From contig JNEU01000565.1 of NCBI GenBank assembly GCA_000697475.1, positions 62,001 through 126,000 of the forward strand: a stretch of 64,000 bases of DNA. The letters run 5' to 3'. Positions 1-11,500 of this stretch are shown here, piece by piece. A program made the position numbers and the translations under genes. Below the pieces are notes generated by a model. That model did no database searches, was not told where the DNA came from, and was given only the letters and a program-made list of their open reading frames with translations. Source of the DNA: Lichtheimia corymbifera B2541 (lineage: Eukaryota > Mucoromycota > Mucoromycetes > Mucorales > Lichtheimiaceae). Position 1 is the stretch's first letter, and each line of letters begins with the position of its first letter.

Positions 1-822
1 AGAAGGCTCAGAAGGGCGGGCCGGACTATTCCACCCAAACCACACCCATTAGATCTACATATGAGGAAACTTAAAGGGAAAGAATACTCTATTCCTGGCG
101 ATGTATGGGATATTGAATTGACAAACTCGAAAATGTTGATGAGCACATCACGTGGTGTCATTATTCTGAATATGGCTCAGGATGAAAGACCTGGACGTAA
201 GCAAGCAATAATGTGTCGTTTTTCTTTTGTTTCTCTTCTAAACAATGCTATAGATCTTTTGAATCATGAGGATCCTTCGTTGCATTTCATTATACATCGG
301 GAAAGTGAAGACCATTTTCGATCCGTGCAAAAACGCATTGTCTTGTTTCGTACGCCAGATGCAGAGCATATCGTGTGCTATGATGGTAGGCTGGGTGGGG
401 TTTAAGATGGCGATTACTATGCATTGCTCTAACGTATAACAACGTTGTAGAATATGCTTTCTTCATTGATGGAGATGGGAATCGGCAACGACCCGAGTTT
501 ATTATTGAGTGGGAAGGTTCACCTGAAGCATATGCATTCAGTTACCCGTATTTACTTGCCTTTGAGCCCAATTTCATTGAGATTTGCGATATTGTAACGG
601 TAAGCTATCTGTGATCTCCCCCAATAAGCTATGCACTTACATTTGGATTAGGGAGAGCGTGTGCAAATTATCCGTGGTTCGAGCATCAAGTGCCTTGTTG
701 ACCATAATATTTATCGATCCAAGATACCTATTGTATTCGGAGTGATGAATGACGCCTCGGAAGACAACTACTTGAATATATTTCGACTAGAACGCGCTAT
801 TTCCCCTTTATCATCGTCTTGA
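1..822 (+). CDS. Rho GEF, CNH-domain C-terminus (partial, Rom1/Rom2-like)
   Basis: The gene enters from the left edge already in frame, so its DH and PH parts lie outside the window. Four exons are visible: 1-196, 254-385, 451-599 and 652-822, joined by GT-AG introns in matching phase and ending in TGA at 820-822. The translation is a citron-homology (CNH) beta-propeller, with segments such as KLKGKEYSIPGDVWDIE, SRGVIILNM, LLNHEDPSLHFIIHRE and EYAFFIDGDGNRQRPEFIIE. In fungi this arrangement at the C-terminus is typical of Rom1/Rom2 exchange factors, which activate Rho1 at the plasma membrane for cell-wall integrity signalling. The CNH call is seen; the Rom assignment is inferred because the catalytic part is missing. 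A CNH-bearing kinase or Vps39-like protein is less likely. Confidence 0.75.
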
Positions 823-1075
823 CTTTTTCAGCAAAAGACACCTTCCCAGATACCCTACAGCATATTATTATATATACAACGACCAACGTCGCACTTTATA
901 AATGATATCTCATGCCATCGCAACACACTGCACATACCACCATTTTGGTGTGGGAACCGTTATATCATGCATGCTGCATGATCTGCATGATCTGCTCTTT
1001 TTTTTTCTTGATCGCTTTGGTTTATACTCCTCCAATTTGCTTTCTCTTCTCCATTCATTGCCAGCAAACAGCCGC

Positions 1076-2467
1076 ATGATGACCATCAGCTCTGACATTT
1101 CTCATATCCCTGTCATTGACTTTTCACTCTTTCACACCGATATTCACGCATGTGCTAAGCAGATACTTGATGCAGCCGAGAACGTTGGATTCTTTTACTT
1201 GCGTAACTTTGGTTTGAATCGGAACGAGGTGCAGGATATGTTTGCACTGGCAAGTAGAGCGACTTTTTGTGTCAACACTCAACCATGCTAACCCCCACCG
1301 CCGCTCATTTCTATGTAGAGTAAAGAGTTTTTTGCACAACCCAAGGAAGAAAAACATGTCTACGCCATTACTAAGGATAATATTGGGTACTCGAGTGTGC
1401 GTCAAGAAGCGTAAGTGAGGAGGAAGAGGAAATGCACCTGAGCACAAAAATACTCATGCTGTGTGTGTGCTGTACCAATAGAGTGGATCCCCAACATTAT
1501 GCGCAAGGCGATTACAAAGAGTATGTGTGTGATACCACTGCAACAATGACACCCATTTATCTTGTTGCCGCATTTCTGGTTATAGGTCCTTCCATATTGC
1601 CAAATTTAAGCAAAATGAGCCAGGCCAGGATTTGCCACCCGTGTTTGACACAGCTCGCATCAAAGTCGATCATTTTGTCAAGGTATGCGTTATATATAAA
1701 TATGTACTGAGACATATTCACTCTTCTCCAAACAGACATGTCATACCATTGTATCCCAAATCATGGAATGCCTTGCGATAGCTTTGGAAGTATGCATGCA
1801 CTTTACGCTTTGCAGCACTGTTGTATCTCTTATTTACCTGCATTTTGCATATAGATACCAGAGTCCGAGGGAGGTCGTGCATGGTTTTCTTCACGCCATA
1901 AATATGAGATGCCATCGAACGACGTGTTGCGCTTACTTCATTATCCACCGCTGGAGCATGCATCCGAAACAGACGATATTCGTATTGGAAGGTGAGAGGA
2001 TGGTACTGAGGAGTGAGCGGCTGAATTGCTCATCAGGTTGATTTATTGGTTGTTGCAGACACTCCGATTATGGATCGTTGACCCTTTTATTCCAAAACGG
2101 TGTCGCTGGTCTGCAGATCCAGGCTAACCGTGATGATGACAAGGAGATACGATGGTTGGATGCACCTGTTCTGGAGGATTGTTTGACAGTGAACCTAGGA
2201 GATTGCCTTGAATATTGGACAAATGGCCTTTTACGTTCCACCAAACATCGTGTTGTCTTTACGCCAGAGACACAAATGCAACCACGTTATAGTATGGCTT
2301 ACTTTTGTCAAGGTGGTCAAGCTGTTCTCGAACCAGTGCCCAGCCGTTTCATCACAAAAAGCGCCAATGAAGAAAAAGAACGCGCCAAGGATAAAGCTGC
2401 TACTCCACCCCTCACGGCTGCCAAGCACCTTGAAATGCGACTCAATGCTACCTACAGTGCCTATTAA
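1076..2467 (+). CDS. 2-oxoglutarate/Fe(II)-dependent dioxygenase (isopenicillin N synthase-like)
   Basis: Seven exons: 1076-1249, 1319-1410, 1482-1520, 1586-1682, 1736-1789, 1855-1991 and 2059-2467, giving 333 residues. The N-terminal half carries the non-haem dioxygenase segment (IPVIDFSLF, NVGFFYLRNFGL). The C-terminal double-stranded beta helix has the iron ligands His199-x-Asp201 (RHSDYGSLTLLFQ) and His261 (STKHRVVF). The 2-oxoglutarate-binding Arg-x-Ser is RYS at about residue 276. Family members oxidise small molecules using 2-oxoglutarate and O2 in the cytosol; the substrate cannot be told from sequence. The first intron must use a GC donor (GCAAGT at 1250), because this alone restores MFALSKEFFAQPKEEK. 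The start is uncertain: ATG 1076 is preferred because the domain begins about 10 residues later, but the frame is open up to ATG 902, just downstream of a TATA-like stretch near 870. Confidence 0.88.
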
Positions 2468-3269
2468 AGCCATTTTTATTTGCACATGTCATAAAATAAA
2501 AGGGTCACTTTATGCGGGAGATGTGCATTGATGCCGCAATACGCAATACCCACCGGGGTAAATACACCACACCAGGGCCCCTTGATTAGCTTTCTATTCC
2601 TTTCCATGTACATGACCATACCAATATGGATATCTGATTTTCATTCAACATTGATAAATGATGGTAATATACCAAGCTGCATGCATAGTTATGTGCGTGG
2701 ATAATCGTTTTCATGAAGCAAAAACGTGATGTGATTGTAAATGAACGCGGTAACATCAAAGGAGAAAAGAAGGAGAAGAACTGACGTTATGCAACAAGGG
2801 GAAGAAGAGGAATCACTATAATCCTTGATAACCAGTAAATGCTGCATCCATTCAGAGGTGCCAGAAATAGAAGCTTGCGCACATGAAACGTGGTTCACCG
2901 CTGCTGATCCCTTGTTATAGGTCTCCCTTAACTCCGTGATGTACAACCAGCTTGGATCGATAGATTGGATACACACACTACGCTGTATACTCATCCAACT
3001 CAAAAGAGGAAGTGTCAGGAACAGGAGAACAAGGGGGATGGGGAGCACTAAATAGAAACAAAATGTTGTTTGTGAGGGGAAAGGAAGAAGCGTAATATAC
3101 TACCCGTACCTGGAGGAGCCACCTACTCTTTTTTTTTCTCACTCCTCTTCTTGTCGCTCTTTGTCATTGTCTTTGTCTCTTTCTTCCTCTTTTTTTTTTT
3201 CCTCTTTTCCCTCTCCTTATACACGCACAAACACACGTCCTTTGTCTAATAACTCAGCTAATTCACGGC
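2468..3269. other. Intergenic; weak minus-strand ORF and CT-rich promoter
   Basis: This holds the 3' region of the dioxygenase gene and the promoter of the GEF gene. A strongly pyrimidine-rich plus-strand stretch at about 3120-3230 looks like a fungal CT-type promoter. On the minus strand 2689-3048 is open and begins with a hydrophobic segment (LPIPLVLLFLTLPLLSW) followed by soluble sequence. However, it has no ATG at its beginning and runs straight out of a TTTAG acceptor-like site at 3049. It could be the last exon of a small secreted-protein gene or a relic. I could not find an upstream exon with a start codon, so I do not call it a gene. Confidence 0.3.
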
Positions 3270-6221
3270 ATGGATAATGATATGAGCAAGGTATATTTAT
3301 TGATAGTATCATGCTATCATGAGTCTCATTCTTCCCATATATAAAGGAGATCCACAGCTTTGTGAATGATCATCTGATGTCAAGCTGGCTGAGCACAGAA
3401 TCATTCACAGAGGATTTATTTGACACTGTCATCATCCAAGCGCCATCGAAAACATCAACCGATGCAGATTATGATGATGAGCTAGCACCATTACAGCAGA
3501 ATAAGAAAAAAGGACGATTACGTACCAAGCTCTCAATTGCTTCTATGATGAACAACAATCACAATTCCAGCACCAACAACCGGTCCATACCAGCGTCATC
3601 ATCAACTTGCTCTATTGCACACTCTATCACCAGCAGCATTGGCTCATCATCTTCCCCAACAACTACATCTCCCAAAAGGGTGATGTCTTCTTTCCGCCGA
3701 GTCAAATCATTCCATCGTTTGAGAGAGCATATCAATAACAAGAAAACAATGCTGGCTACCTCACCCAGCAGCGTCTCATCTGTATCACCCATGTCACCAC
3801 CACCCGCATACCAGTACCAACGGCGCCCTCATTCCGCATTATATTACTCAGCAACGGATCATGATGACAGCGTATCCACGTCCTCCTCATCCTGCTTTTC
3901 ACATTGTGGCGGTATTAATAGTAGCATCACTACCACTACTGTTGGGAAGCTTTCTCATGTTATCCAGGAGCTTGTTGAAACAGAAAAGGCTTACTACCAA
4001 GACATACAGCTCATTCACGATATATACATGTTCCCCGAAATGCCATCACCTTTTACTGAACACGAGCATAAGCTTTTGTTTGGTAATATTACTGCTATCC
4101 TGGATCTGGAAAAGGAGTTGGTGCCCTTGTTATGCAATGACGAAAACAATATCGGTCAAGTTTTTATGCAAATGGTAATAATGAAGACCAACATAGCCTT
4201 TTGGGAATAGTTCTCACTAACAAAACTTCTTCTTCTTCCTATAGATGGATAGGATAGAGCAGGTCTATTGCACTTATTGTAAACGCCACCAAGATGTAAT
4301 TAATGCTCTCAATCATGCACAACAATCAAGAGCTGAAGTGCAATCCTTCTTGAAGGTAATGACGGAGAAGATGGCAACAAGGAGGCGAAAGGAGTATGTG
4401 GGGTGGTGGATTTTGAGAGAAGAAAAAAAACACATACACGCACAAGGAGCATTATTATTATCATGGCTCCATGACTTAACAAGTATATACCCCGCATCAT
4501 CAAAACTACCGTAACCCCCTCCTCCACCCATTTTGGATCTCAATCACACACACAGATCGGCTAATACTCTCTCTCTCTCTCTCTCTTTGTAGTCATGTTA
4601 TAAAGCTATGCAAGGACGAACAACAAGTTGGGATTTACCTAGTTTACTTATTAAACCGGTCCAACGTGTGCTCAAATATCCTTTGCTGTTACAGGTAAGT
4701 TTATCCATAAATGCTCATTTGGTCAGCTGTAGCTGATTGGTGAGAATAGGAAATGGCCAACTTGGCATCCCCAACAGATCCTGATCTCGAGGCTGCTGCT
4801 GCAGACATACAACGCGTGGCTGACTATATCAATGAAATGAAACGACGCAAGGATATGGCTGAGATGATCCTTACTGGGAAGCCTGATCAGACGAGCGTAG
4901 GTAAAACCCCCATTTTGTTTTCGTGTATCGTGAGATTTTGCTAAAACCTCTATGAATCTTTCGATTACTTTGAAAACAATAGCAGATGGTGTAAGTGTCC
5001 TTGCTGTATACCTCCCACAAAAAGTGGATTCTGATTTTCTTTGTTGGTAGGCATGGTATCAACAAGACGATTGCACGACGTGCGTATCGCTTGAAAAAAG
5101 CGGTCGGCAAAAAAGGCAACAACAGTAATGGTGATAAGGCATCTACAGTGGCGCAGGACGCCATTTTTGATACATTATATCAGCGATTCGAATATCAACA
5201 GCAAGTAGGCCATCAATTGGCCGATCGTTTGATGGCGTGGGTAGACATGGTCAAAGCATTATGCGCGCAAACACATACATTTGCTCTGAGCATGGAAGAT
5301 TTTTACGGGCCGTGGGGACCTATCCAAGAATTTAGCAAAGTATCCTTTGGTTGCATTGCAGAGGAACTGGTATGTAAACTACGTATTATGCAAACACCTT
5401 GACAACTCGCTCACCCATGATGAATCAAAAGGAACGGCAAGCCCAAGAATTGGTGTCTACACGTTTGAGTAATTATCATCGACTTTTTGATCGGCCTGCA
5501 CAAGTGATTGCCAAACGTGCTCGCAAGGTGGTAGATCATGAGCGTGCTGAAAGCTCGGTTGACGATGAAGCGTACATAGCCATTCATACACAACTTGTTG
5601 AGGAATTACCATCATTCCTTGCTCTTGCTGCAGAGTACTTTGATATTGTCATGAACGAGGTGCGTATCATGCAAGCAGAAACCTATCAGCGATTATGGCA
5701 AGAATGGCTACGACTCGCCAATATGCTACCTCACAACGACGACAACGGGGAAAATCACTCTTCACATACACCACCAACAATTCGCGATATCATTAATGAA
5801 TATCAATCACGCATGCTGCCATTACATGAATGCATGGAGAATATTTGCGCTATCAGCCAATCGAAACAAAGCCCATTGTCATCACGACGTGTCAGTAATA
5901 GTAGTAGCAGTAGCAGCAGCAACCATAACCCAAGCACTGAAGAAGATGATTTAATGACCTGGGACGAAATGCTTAAAGCATCATCGTTACCGAGAAAACG
6001 AGATTCGGGTGTAGATGGTGAGTATAATATTACTACTTGTTTTGACTTTGTCGCCCATCGTGTCACTGATCATAATATATATAACCTTTGCAGAAAAATT
6101 GGCAGGAGATAAAAAGAGCTATGATCACACTACCGGCGATGGTGAGACAAACCAGCTGCGAATGGCCAAGCAACATGGCAAGGATGCATATTGTTACCAT
6201 GGTCGTCATCATTGTGAATAA
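3270..6221 (+). CDS. DH-BAR guanine-nucleotide exchange factor (Gef1/Tuba-like, probable Cdc42 GEF)
   Basis: Nine exons: 3270-3290, 3347-4174, 4245-4355, 4593-4694, 4750-4896, a tiny exon near 4983-4990, 5051-5369, 5432-6017 and 6094-6221, about 749 residues. After a Ser/Thr/Asn-rich basic leader (with SPPPAYQY) comes a DH domain from about residue 205: VIQELVETEKAYYQDIQLI, then the helix PSLLIKPVQRVLKYPLLLQ that contacts the GTPase. A BAR-type coiled coil follows (RQAQELVSTRLSNYHRLF, AYIAIHTQLVEELPSFLALA). There is no PH domain between them. DH plus BAR is the layout of S. pombe Gef1 and animal Tuba, which activate Cdc42 on membranes for polarity and septation; the target is inferred. The ATG is in a 21-nt first exon. 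The microexon is needed to keep phase and its exact limits are uncertain. The stop lies 16 bp from the stop of the convergent P450 gene. Confidence 0.85.
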
Positions 6222-6237
6222 AGACATAATGTAATAT

Positions 6238-7972
6238 TTATTGTTTGCAAGATTCTATGACAAGCTTCATGTTGGGTTTGGGACGTAGAGTGACTTGTTG
6301 ACGCATATAAGGTGCAAAGCCTGGTTCCTCTGAGAATCGAAGACGCGTAAGAAGAATAGCCAATATAATCTTAAACTCGATTAAAGCAAAACGGTATCCA
6401 ATGCATTTGCGACCTCCTTCCAAGAAAGGCATGTACACGTAGGGGTTGGCTTGATTGGCAGGTGCCTCGTCCCACCGAGAGGGTCGGAAGATGTCAGCAT
6501 CATCTCCCCAGTACTTTGGATCCCGATGGGTGATTAAGGGCGACATGAGGATAGTTGTATTCTTGGGCAAGACATAACGACCACCAAGCACCGTCTGATC
6601 TTTGGCTGTGATACGGGATGTCATAGGCACAGGTGGATACAAGCGCAACACCTCCTTGCACACGTTATTAAGCAGCGGCAAATTGTTGACTTGCTCATAG
6701 GATGGCATATCCTCTTCCGTGTCCACACTAGCAAACACTGGCGTGATTTCTTCACGTAAGGCATCTTGGATATCTTTGTGCTGCGCCAACAACCATAATC
6801 CCCATGACAATGCCACCGCTGTTGTTTCGTGCCTGTTGTTCATCATACATCCATGTTAAAAAAATAGATACAAGCTTTTCCCTTTACCCGTTTTACGTAC
6901 CCGGCTGCTAAGAACGTTAAGCATTGAGCCTTTAATTCTTGATCTGTCATCGTTCGTCCTGTATCATCATCAATGGAACGTAGCATCAACGACAAGAGCG
7001 CTCTATTCGATTCAGGTTGCTGCTGTAATTCCTTATGTCCTTGTTTAATCAATTCAAGCGCTTCAGCATGAAGCGTGTTGATATCGCGTTTCACTGATCG
7101 ATTGCGTCGTGTTGGGATATGGTTGTAAGCAGGTATAAAGAGACCGATACCGCGAGCCAAATTGTTGTCACCAGTCGTAAGATCCAAATAGGCTTGACTA
7201 AGACGACCACCGCTCGTGTCAAGAGGTGCATCCAACACGGTTTGGAATTCTGCGCCAAATCCTGCCATACCAATAACATCAAGTGTGGCAAGTGAAAGAC
7301 CGTGATCCACTACAATGGTTGTGGGTTGATTATCTTGTAATTGAGCAAGCCATCTATCGCGCAACTGGACTGCAGGCTTGATGATGGCTGGTACCAATGA
7401 TCGTAAGGCTTGTAATGAAAATGCCGGGTTGAGCAGTTTACGTTGCTGTCGATGAATATCACCTTCGACTAGCAATACGCCTTCTTCACCCACCACAGGT
7501 GCCAAAAATCGACGTGTTTGTGGATTTTTGACAAAGTCATACTGCTCCAATGTCAAAACTTGTTTAAGAATCTCGGGATCTGTCACCAGCACCGTTGGTT
7601 TATTCCATACACCATGGTAACACACCACGCTGCCATATTGTTGAGTCCATTTTCGATGAGGTACAGCAGGCTATAAGAAATAAAGTTATTACTCATCATC
7701 ATCATCATTCATCATCAAAGGTTTGCAATATTTACAGGGTCACGAATAATCTCTCGCATGTTGCCTAGAAACGGTATCCAATCGACCCGTGGACCTGGAA
7801 TCGAGTTGGCAGGGTGCAGGTACAACCGATAGACAATGAAGCGTGCCACCACCCACGTTGCTGCACTCGTTAATCCAAAACGTATAATCAACGATCGTAT
7901 ATTCGGCTGCGACTCGAGCATAGGTAGAAGCCAATCACTTAGTGTATCCTTCAATAATTGTGCGCTTGACAT
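6238..7972 (-). CDS. Cytochrome P450 monooxygenase
   Basis: Three exons on the minus strand: 7972-7736, 7670-6901 and 6832-6238, giving 533 residues, normal for a microsomal P450. An N-terminal membrane anchor (SLIIRFGLTSAATWVVARF) is followed by the proline hinge NSIPGP. The I-helix oxygen-binding motif AAGHETT is split by intron 2, the K-helix ExxR is EVLR, the PERF-like segment is FRPSRW, and the haem loop FLEGGRKCIGYRFA has its Cys near residue 479. The enzyme would be ER-bound and use a P450 reductase to hydroxylate a lipophilic substrate. The full motif set says it is active, but the substrate and CYP family are not readable here. The start ATG at 7972 directly precedes the anchor. No other biosynthetic gene is adjacent, so there is no sign of a metabolite cluster. 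Confidence 0.93.
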
Positions 7973-8554
7973 GATGATTTGAAGAGAAAGGAAGAAAACT
8001 GAGGGAAAACACAAGAGAAAAAGGCGTATTAAATGCTAGTGTTGTCGGCCTCTTTTTTCCTTTTCTGATGACATTGTACGACCATAAACGTAATCAGCTT
8101 GGCTGTGTAACATTATACTCGTTTTGTTGATAGTAGTATGTATACGTCACATGACTGGATGTAATGCGCGAAAAGCTTAGTTGATGTGATTGTGCTTGGT
8201 AACTATCTTATCCAACACCAAACGGTATGCCGTTAATGGCCTCATCTATCATTACCAAGAACCCTAATGACAATGCCGGATCGAGCAGTCTCTTTGTAGC
8301 GTATGTAATGAATTGCCGCATGCTTTGATACGAGGAGGCTAAGCGCGTAAACATTATCTCGCGTAAACATTATGCTGATATCTTTCGGTCTCTTTCTTCC
8401 TATAATGGCAATATATAAGCTTTTATCTTCAAAGAATGAGGATGTATGATTGTCTTGGCTAGATAAAAAATATCTCCGGCGACATTGCTTCCGAAAAAAT
8501 AGACATCATATCATTGCATCAAATGCTGTGTATTGACAATAATTGTGTTTGAAA
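7973..8554. other. Intergenic between P450 promoter and THO2 3' end
   Basis: This 580-bp stretch lies between the P450 start and the THO2 stop, both genes being on the minus strand. It carries the P450 promoter and the THO2 3' flank. The plus-strand run at about 8404-8416 (ATGGCAATATATAAG) is the only TATA-like sequence. I see no ORF of note. Confidence 0.5.
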
Positions 8555-11500
8555 TTATCTTCTACGACGTCGACGATCTCTATCTCGTTCTCTATCTCTT
8601 TCGCGCTCACGGTCTCGGTCTCGTTCACGGTCTCGTTCCCGCCTATCATCACGACTACTTCTTTCATCTCTATTAACATAGATGTTGTCAATTAGCACAA
8701 TTCTTGGACAAATGAGTATTCATCAACGTACCTGTATCTCTTTTCTCCACGTTCACGGTCTCGATCATCATCCCGGTCTCGTTTCTTTGAGCTGCTGCTA
8801 CCATTGGTGGATGCAGATGCTGGGTTATTGGTGGATCCGCTTGATGTTGCTGCTGCTGCTGTAGAGTTCGAACCAGATCCAGGATTGGTTGATCGTCGAT
8901 CACGACTTGACCTTCGTTCTTCCCTTGAACTTCTGGATGACTCCTTTGATAACCTTCCTCCTGAATCTCGTGGTGCCGAATCACGGTTGGTATCCCGCGC
9001 ATGAGCCGAATCACGAGCTGCCTCTCGAATAGCTTCACGAGCATGGTCACGAATACGAGGTTGATCCTTTGAAGAAGAGTCACGGCTATCGCGGTGGCTG
9101 CTTGAATCGCGTACCGATCGTGATGGTTCTCGTGCTGAACTTCGTTCACTATCTCGTCTGGATTCTTTGGAAGCGTCACGTGATGATCGATCATCGTGAT
9201 CATGTCGACTACGTTTGGAGGATGTTCCTTCATTGCTGGATGTGTTGGATGTATCTTCTCTTGTACGTTTGCGGTCAGGTGATGGTATCCGCTCATCATT
9301 GGTGGATGGTTTTGGTGAAGCTTTCTCGCTTGGCGCCTTTTCAGGTTCAGCCTATAGCATGAATTAGCATGAAGCATGAAAAACATACCCAAAGCTTTTA
9401 CTTGCCTCTTTCAATCCAAGGAACACATCTTTAGTGACCCAACGAGATTTGCTCTTTTCAATTAGACCCAGGTAGCTACAGCACCATTCATCAATCAAAA
9501 AGTTCCATATTTAAAATACCATTTATACATACCTTCTTGCGAGCACCTTGAGATTATCTTTCCTTTCTCGGTTAGCAAGTTCTTGTGTGGTCTTGACAAG
9601 CACTTGGCCATGCTCGCGGATCATGGGGAAATATGGAATAAATTGCTTGAGAATCAAGAATGCATTGCGGATCTGATGCGGTTCACCCGATTGGAGTGCT
9701 TGTTCAATAGCCAAACTAGTCTTGAGATGCCACTTGTGCATGACCCGCTTGAATTCCGTAAAGTTGAGCAAGTCTTCTTTGGATACATCCTGTGATGTCT
9801 GTGCATTCCACTTTTTCTGGAAACCAATCAATCCCTCGCCATGAGCTTCCTTGATATAGAGTTGTTCATCCTTCTGCCATTCCGAAATCTTGGCGAACGT
9901 GCGATACAAGAAGCGTGCATGAATGGTGGTTTCATATTCGGTAAAGGAGAGTAGTGCTGTCGGTAGGTTTTCTGAAAGCACCTTGTCGAATAATGTCAAA
10001 CTCGAAAAGTTGCGAGCACCCAATCGATGGATCAACATGACAAATTCAAAGCAAAATACGGCATCAGCTTCTGAGATCATACTCCTTGGCAAAAGACAGT
10101 GTTGAATAATCGATGAAATCAAAGGTTGCCGATCAACGTTCATTGGGAACCACCGAGCTTGTGATGTCCGTAGGATTTGCATAGTCTTTTCCACATCAGC
10201 CTTATGTCGAGGTAAATCTTCTTGGAGATTATCAAGACATGCTTGTGCTTGTCGTTCTGCTTTGGCCACCACTGAAGGTCGGTTGTTGAGATAGAAAGAA
10301 GATCGTGTATCACGGCATTGAGCAATCATATCACTTTGTCTCTTCATGGCTGCTTGATAATGTCCTTCAGGGACATGGATATCATAAAGGCTGAGTTGCC
10401 AGAACAAGGTGTAGAATTCACTTGTGATGAGGTTGAGGACACTCGGTTCAGTGACAACACTGGGTACTTGATCAATGAGTGTGCGGAAAACAGGGTGTGG
10501 CTCGTCAGCATTGTAAGTCTCGGTAGCATCAGGCTTATAAGTTCGAAGTGCATGGCGTGTTTTGGGTCGTACAAGTTGCATGGTCAAATAATCGGGAAGC
10601 TTGTAAACAGTGGCAAGTGTGTTGGCATCAGGAATAAGTGCGTCGTATTCTTGTGGCTCAAAAATCGTTGTCATCATTTCAAGATACTGGTTGATGGATT
10701 GGTGAATAAGATCGAGACGCGATCCAAGAGCCGCAGTACTGATTTGCTCTTCGCTTGAACATGCTTCTCGTAATCGATGTAGTAACACAATAAGCTCCAG
10801 AGCTGTGCCGTCCTTTTGTAACGCCTCCTTCGTCCTTGTAATGACACGTTTGCTGGCTTTACGATTGTCACCAGAGATGGGTTGGAATGCTTCAGCTTTG
10901 ATCGTTTCACTGCATGATGCTGACAAGATTTGGTCATCGGTCATGGTACTGCCAATAATCTCAATGCCGCATATCTTGGTGATAAACTCATTGAACAAAA
11001 TAAGATCATCCACGGCATCGTCATAGTGTAGTCGCAAGATCATATATCGGAATAATGGCATGGGGTCAAGGCCTTGTTTCTTGAAAAGCATACCAGAAAA
11101 GACGGACAAGGCTATGCAAGAAATGTTAGCATAAATGATGCAATTCGGTAAAAGAGTATCAATACATACCTCGCAACCACGTGGATGTCATTCCATCTTC
11201 TTTGACTTTGGCCTTCTTTACGCGACCAGGTCCATTAAAGCCAGTCCACTTTTCGGTCATCAGATATCCCAAAACGTCGTACGTAAAGTCACCCATGTAA
11301 CGACATGCGTCAGCCATAAAAGGGGCCATATTGTCAAATGACTGAATCTGGTCAAGCATGACACTGAAGACGATCGTAGGGTTTGAATTGGCCAGTTTTC
11401 CAAGATCACGACCACATTGTCGGACATCATTTCTCGAGACACGTCTATGGAGAGGGCCACTTAATTACACTTCTGATTGCCTATTTCATTTTGATACTTA

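Noticed and set aside
6238..8554. Secondary-metabolite cluster around the P450
   Set aside because: Neighbours are a GEF and THO2; no synthase, transporter or regulator is nearby, and the 2OG oxygenase is separated by an unrelated gene.
8688..9392. 234-codon minus-strand ORF over the THO2 C-terminus
   Set aside because: It is a shifted frame of the RD/RE-rich exon; the true frame is fixed by the phase of the last exon, which continues the same RD/RE pattern to a stop.
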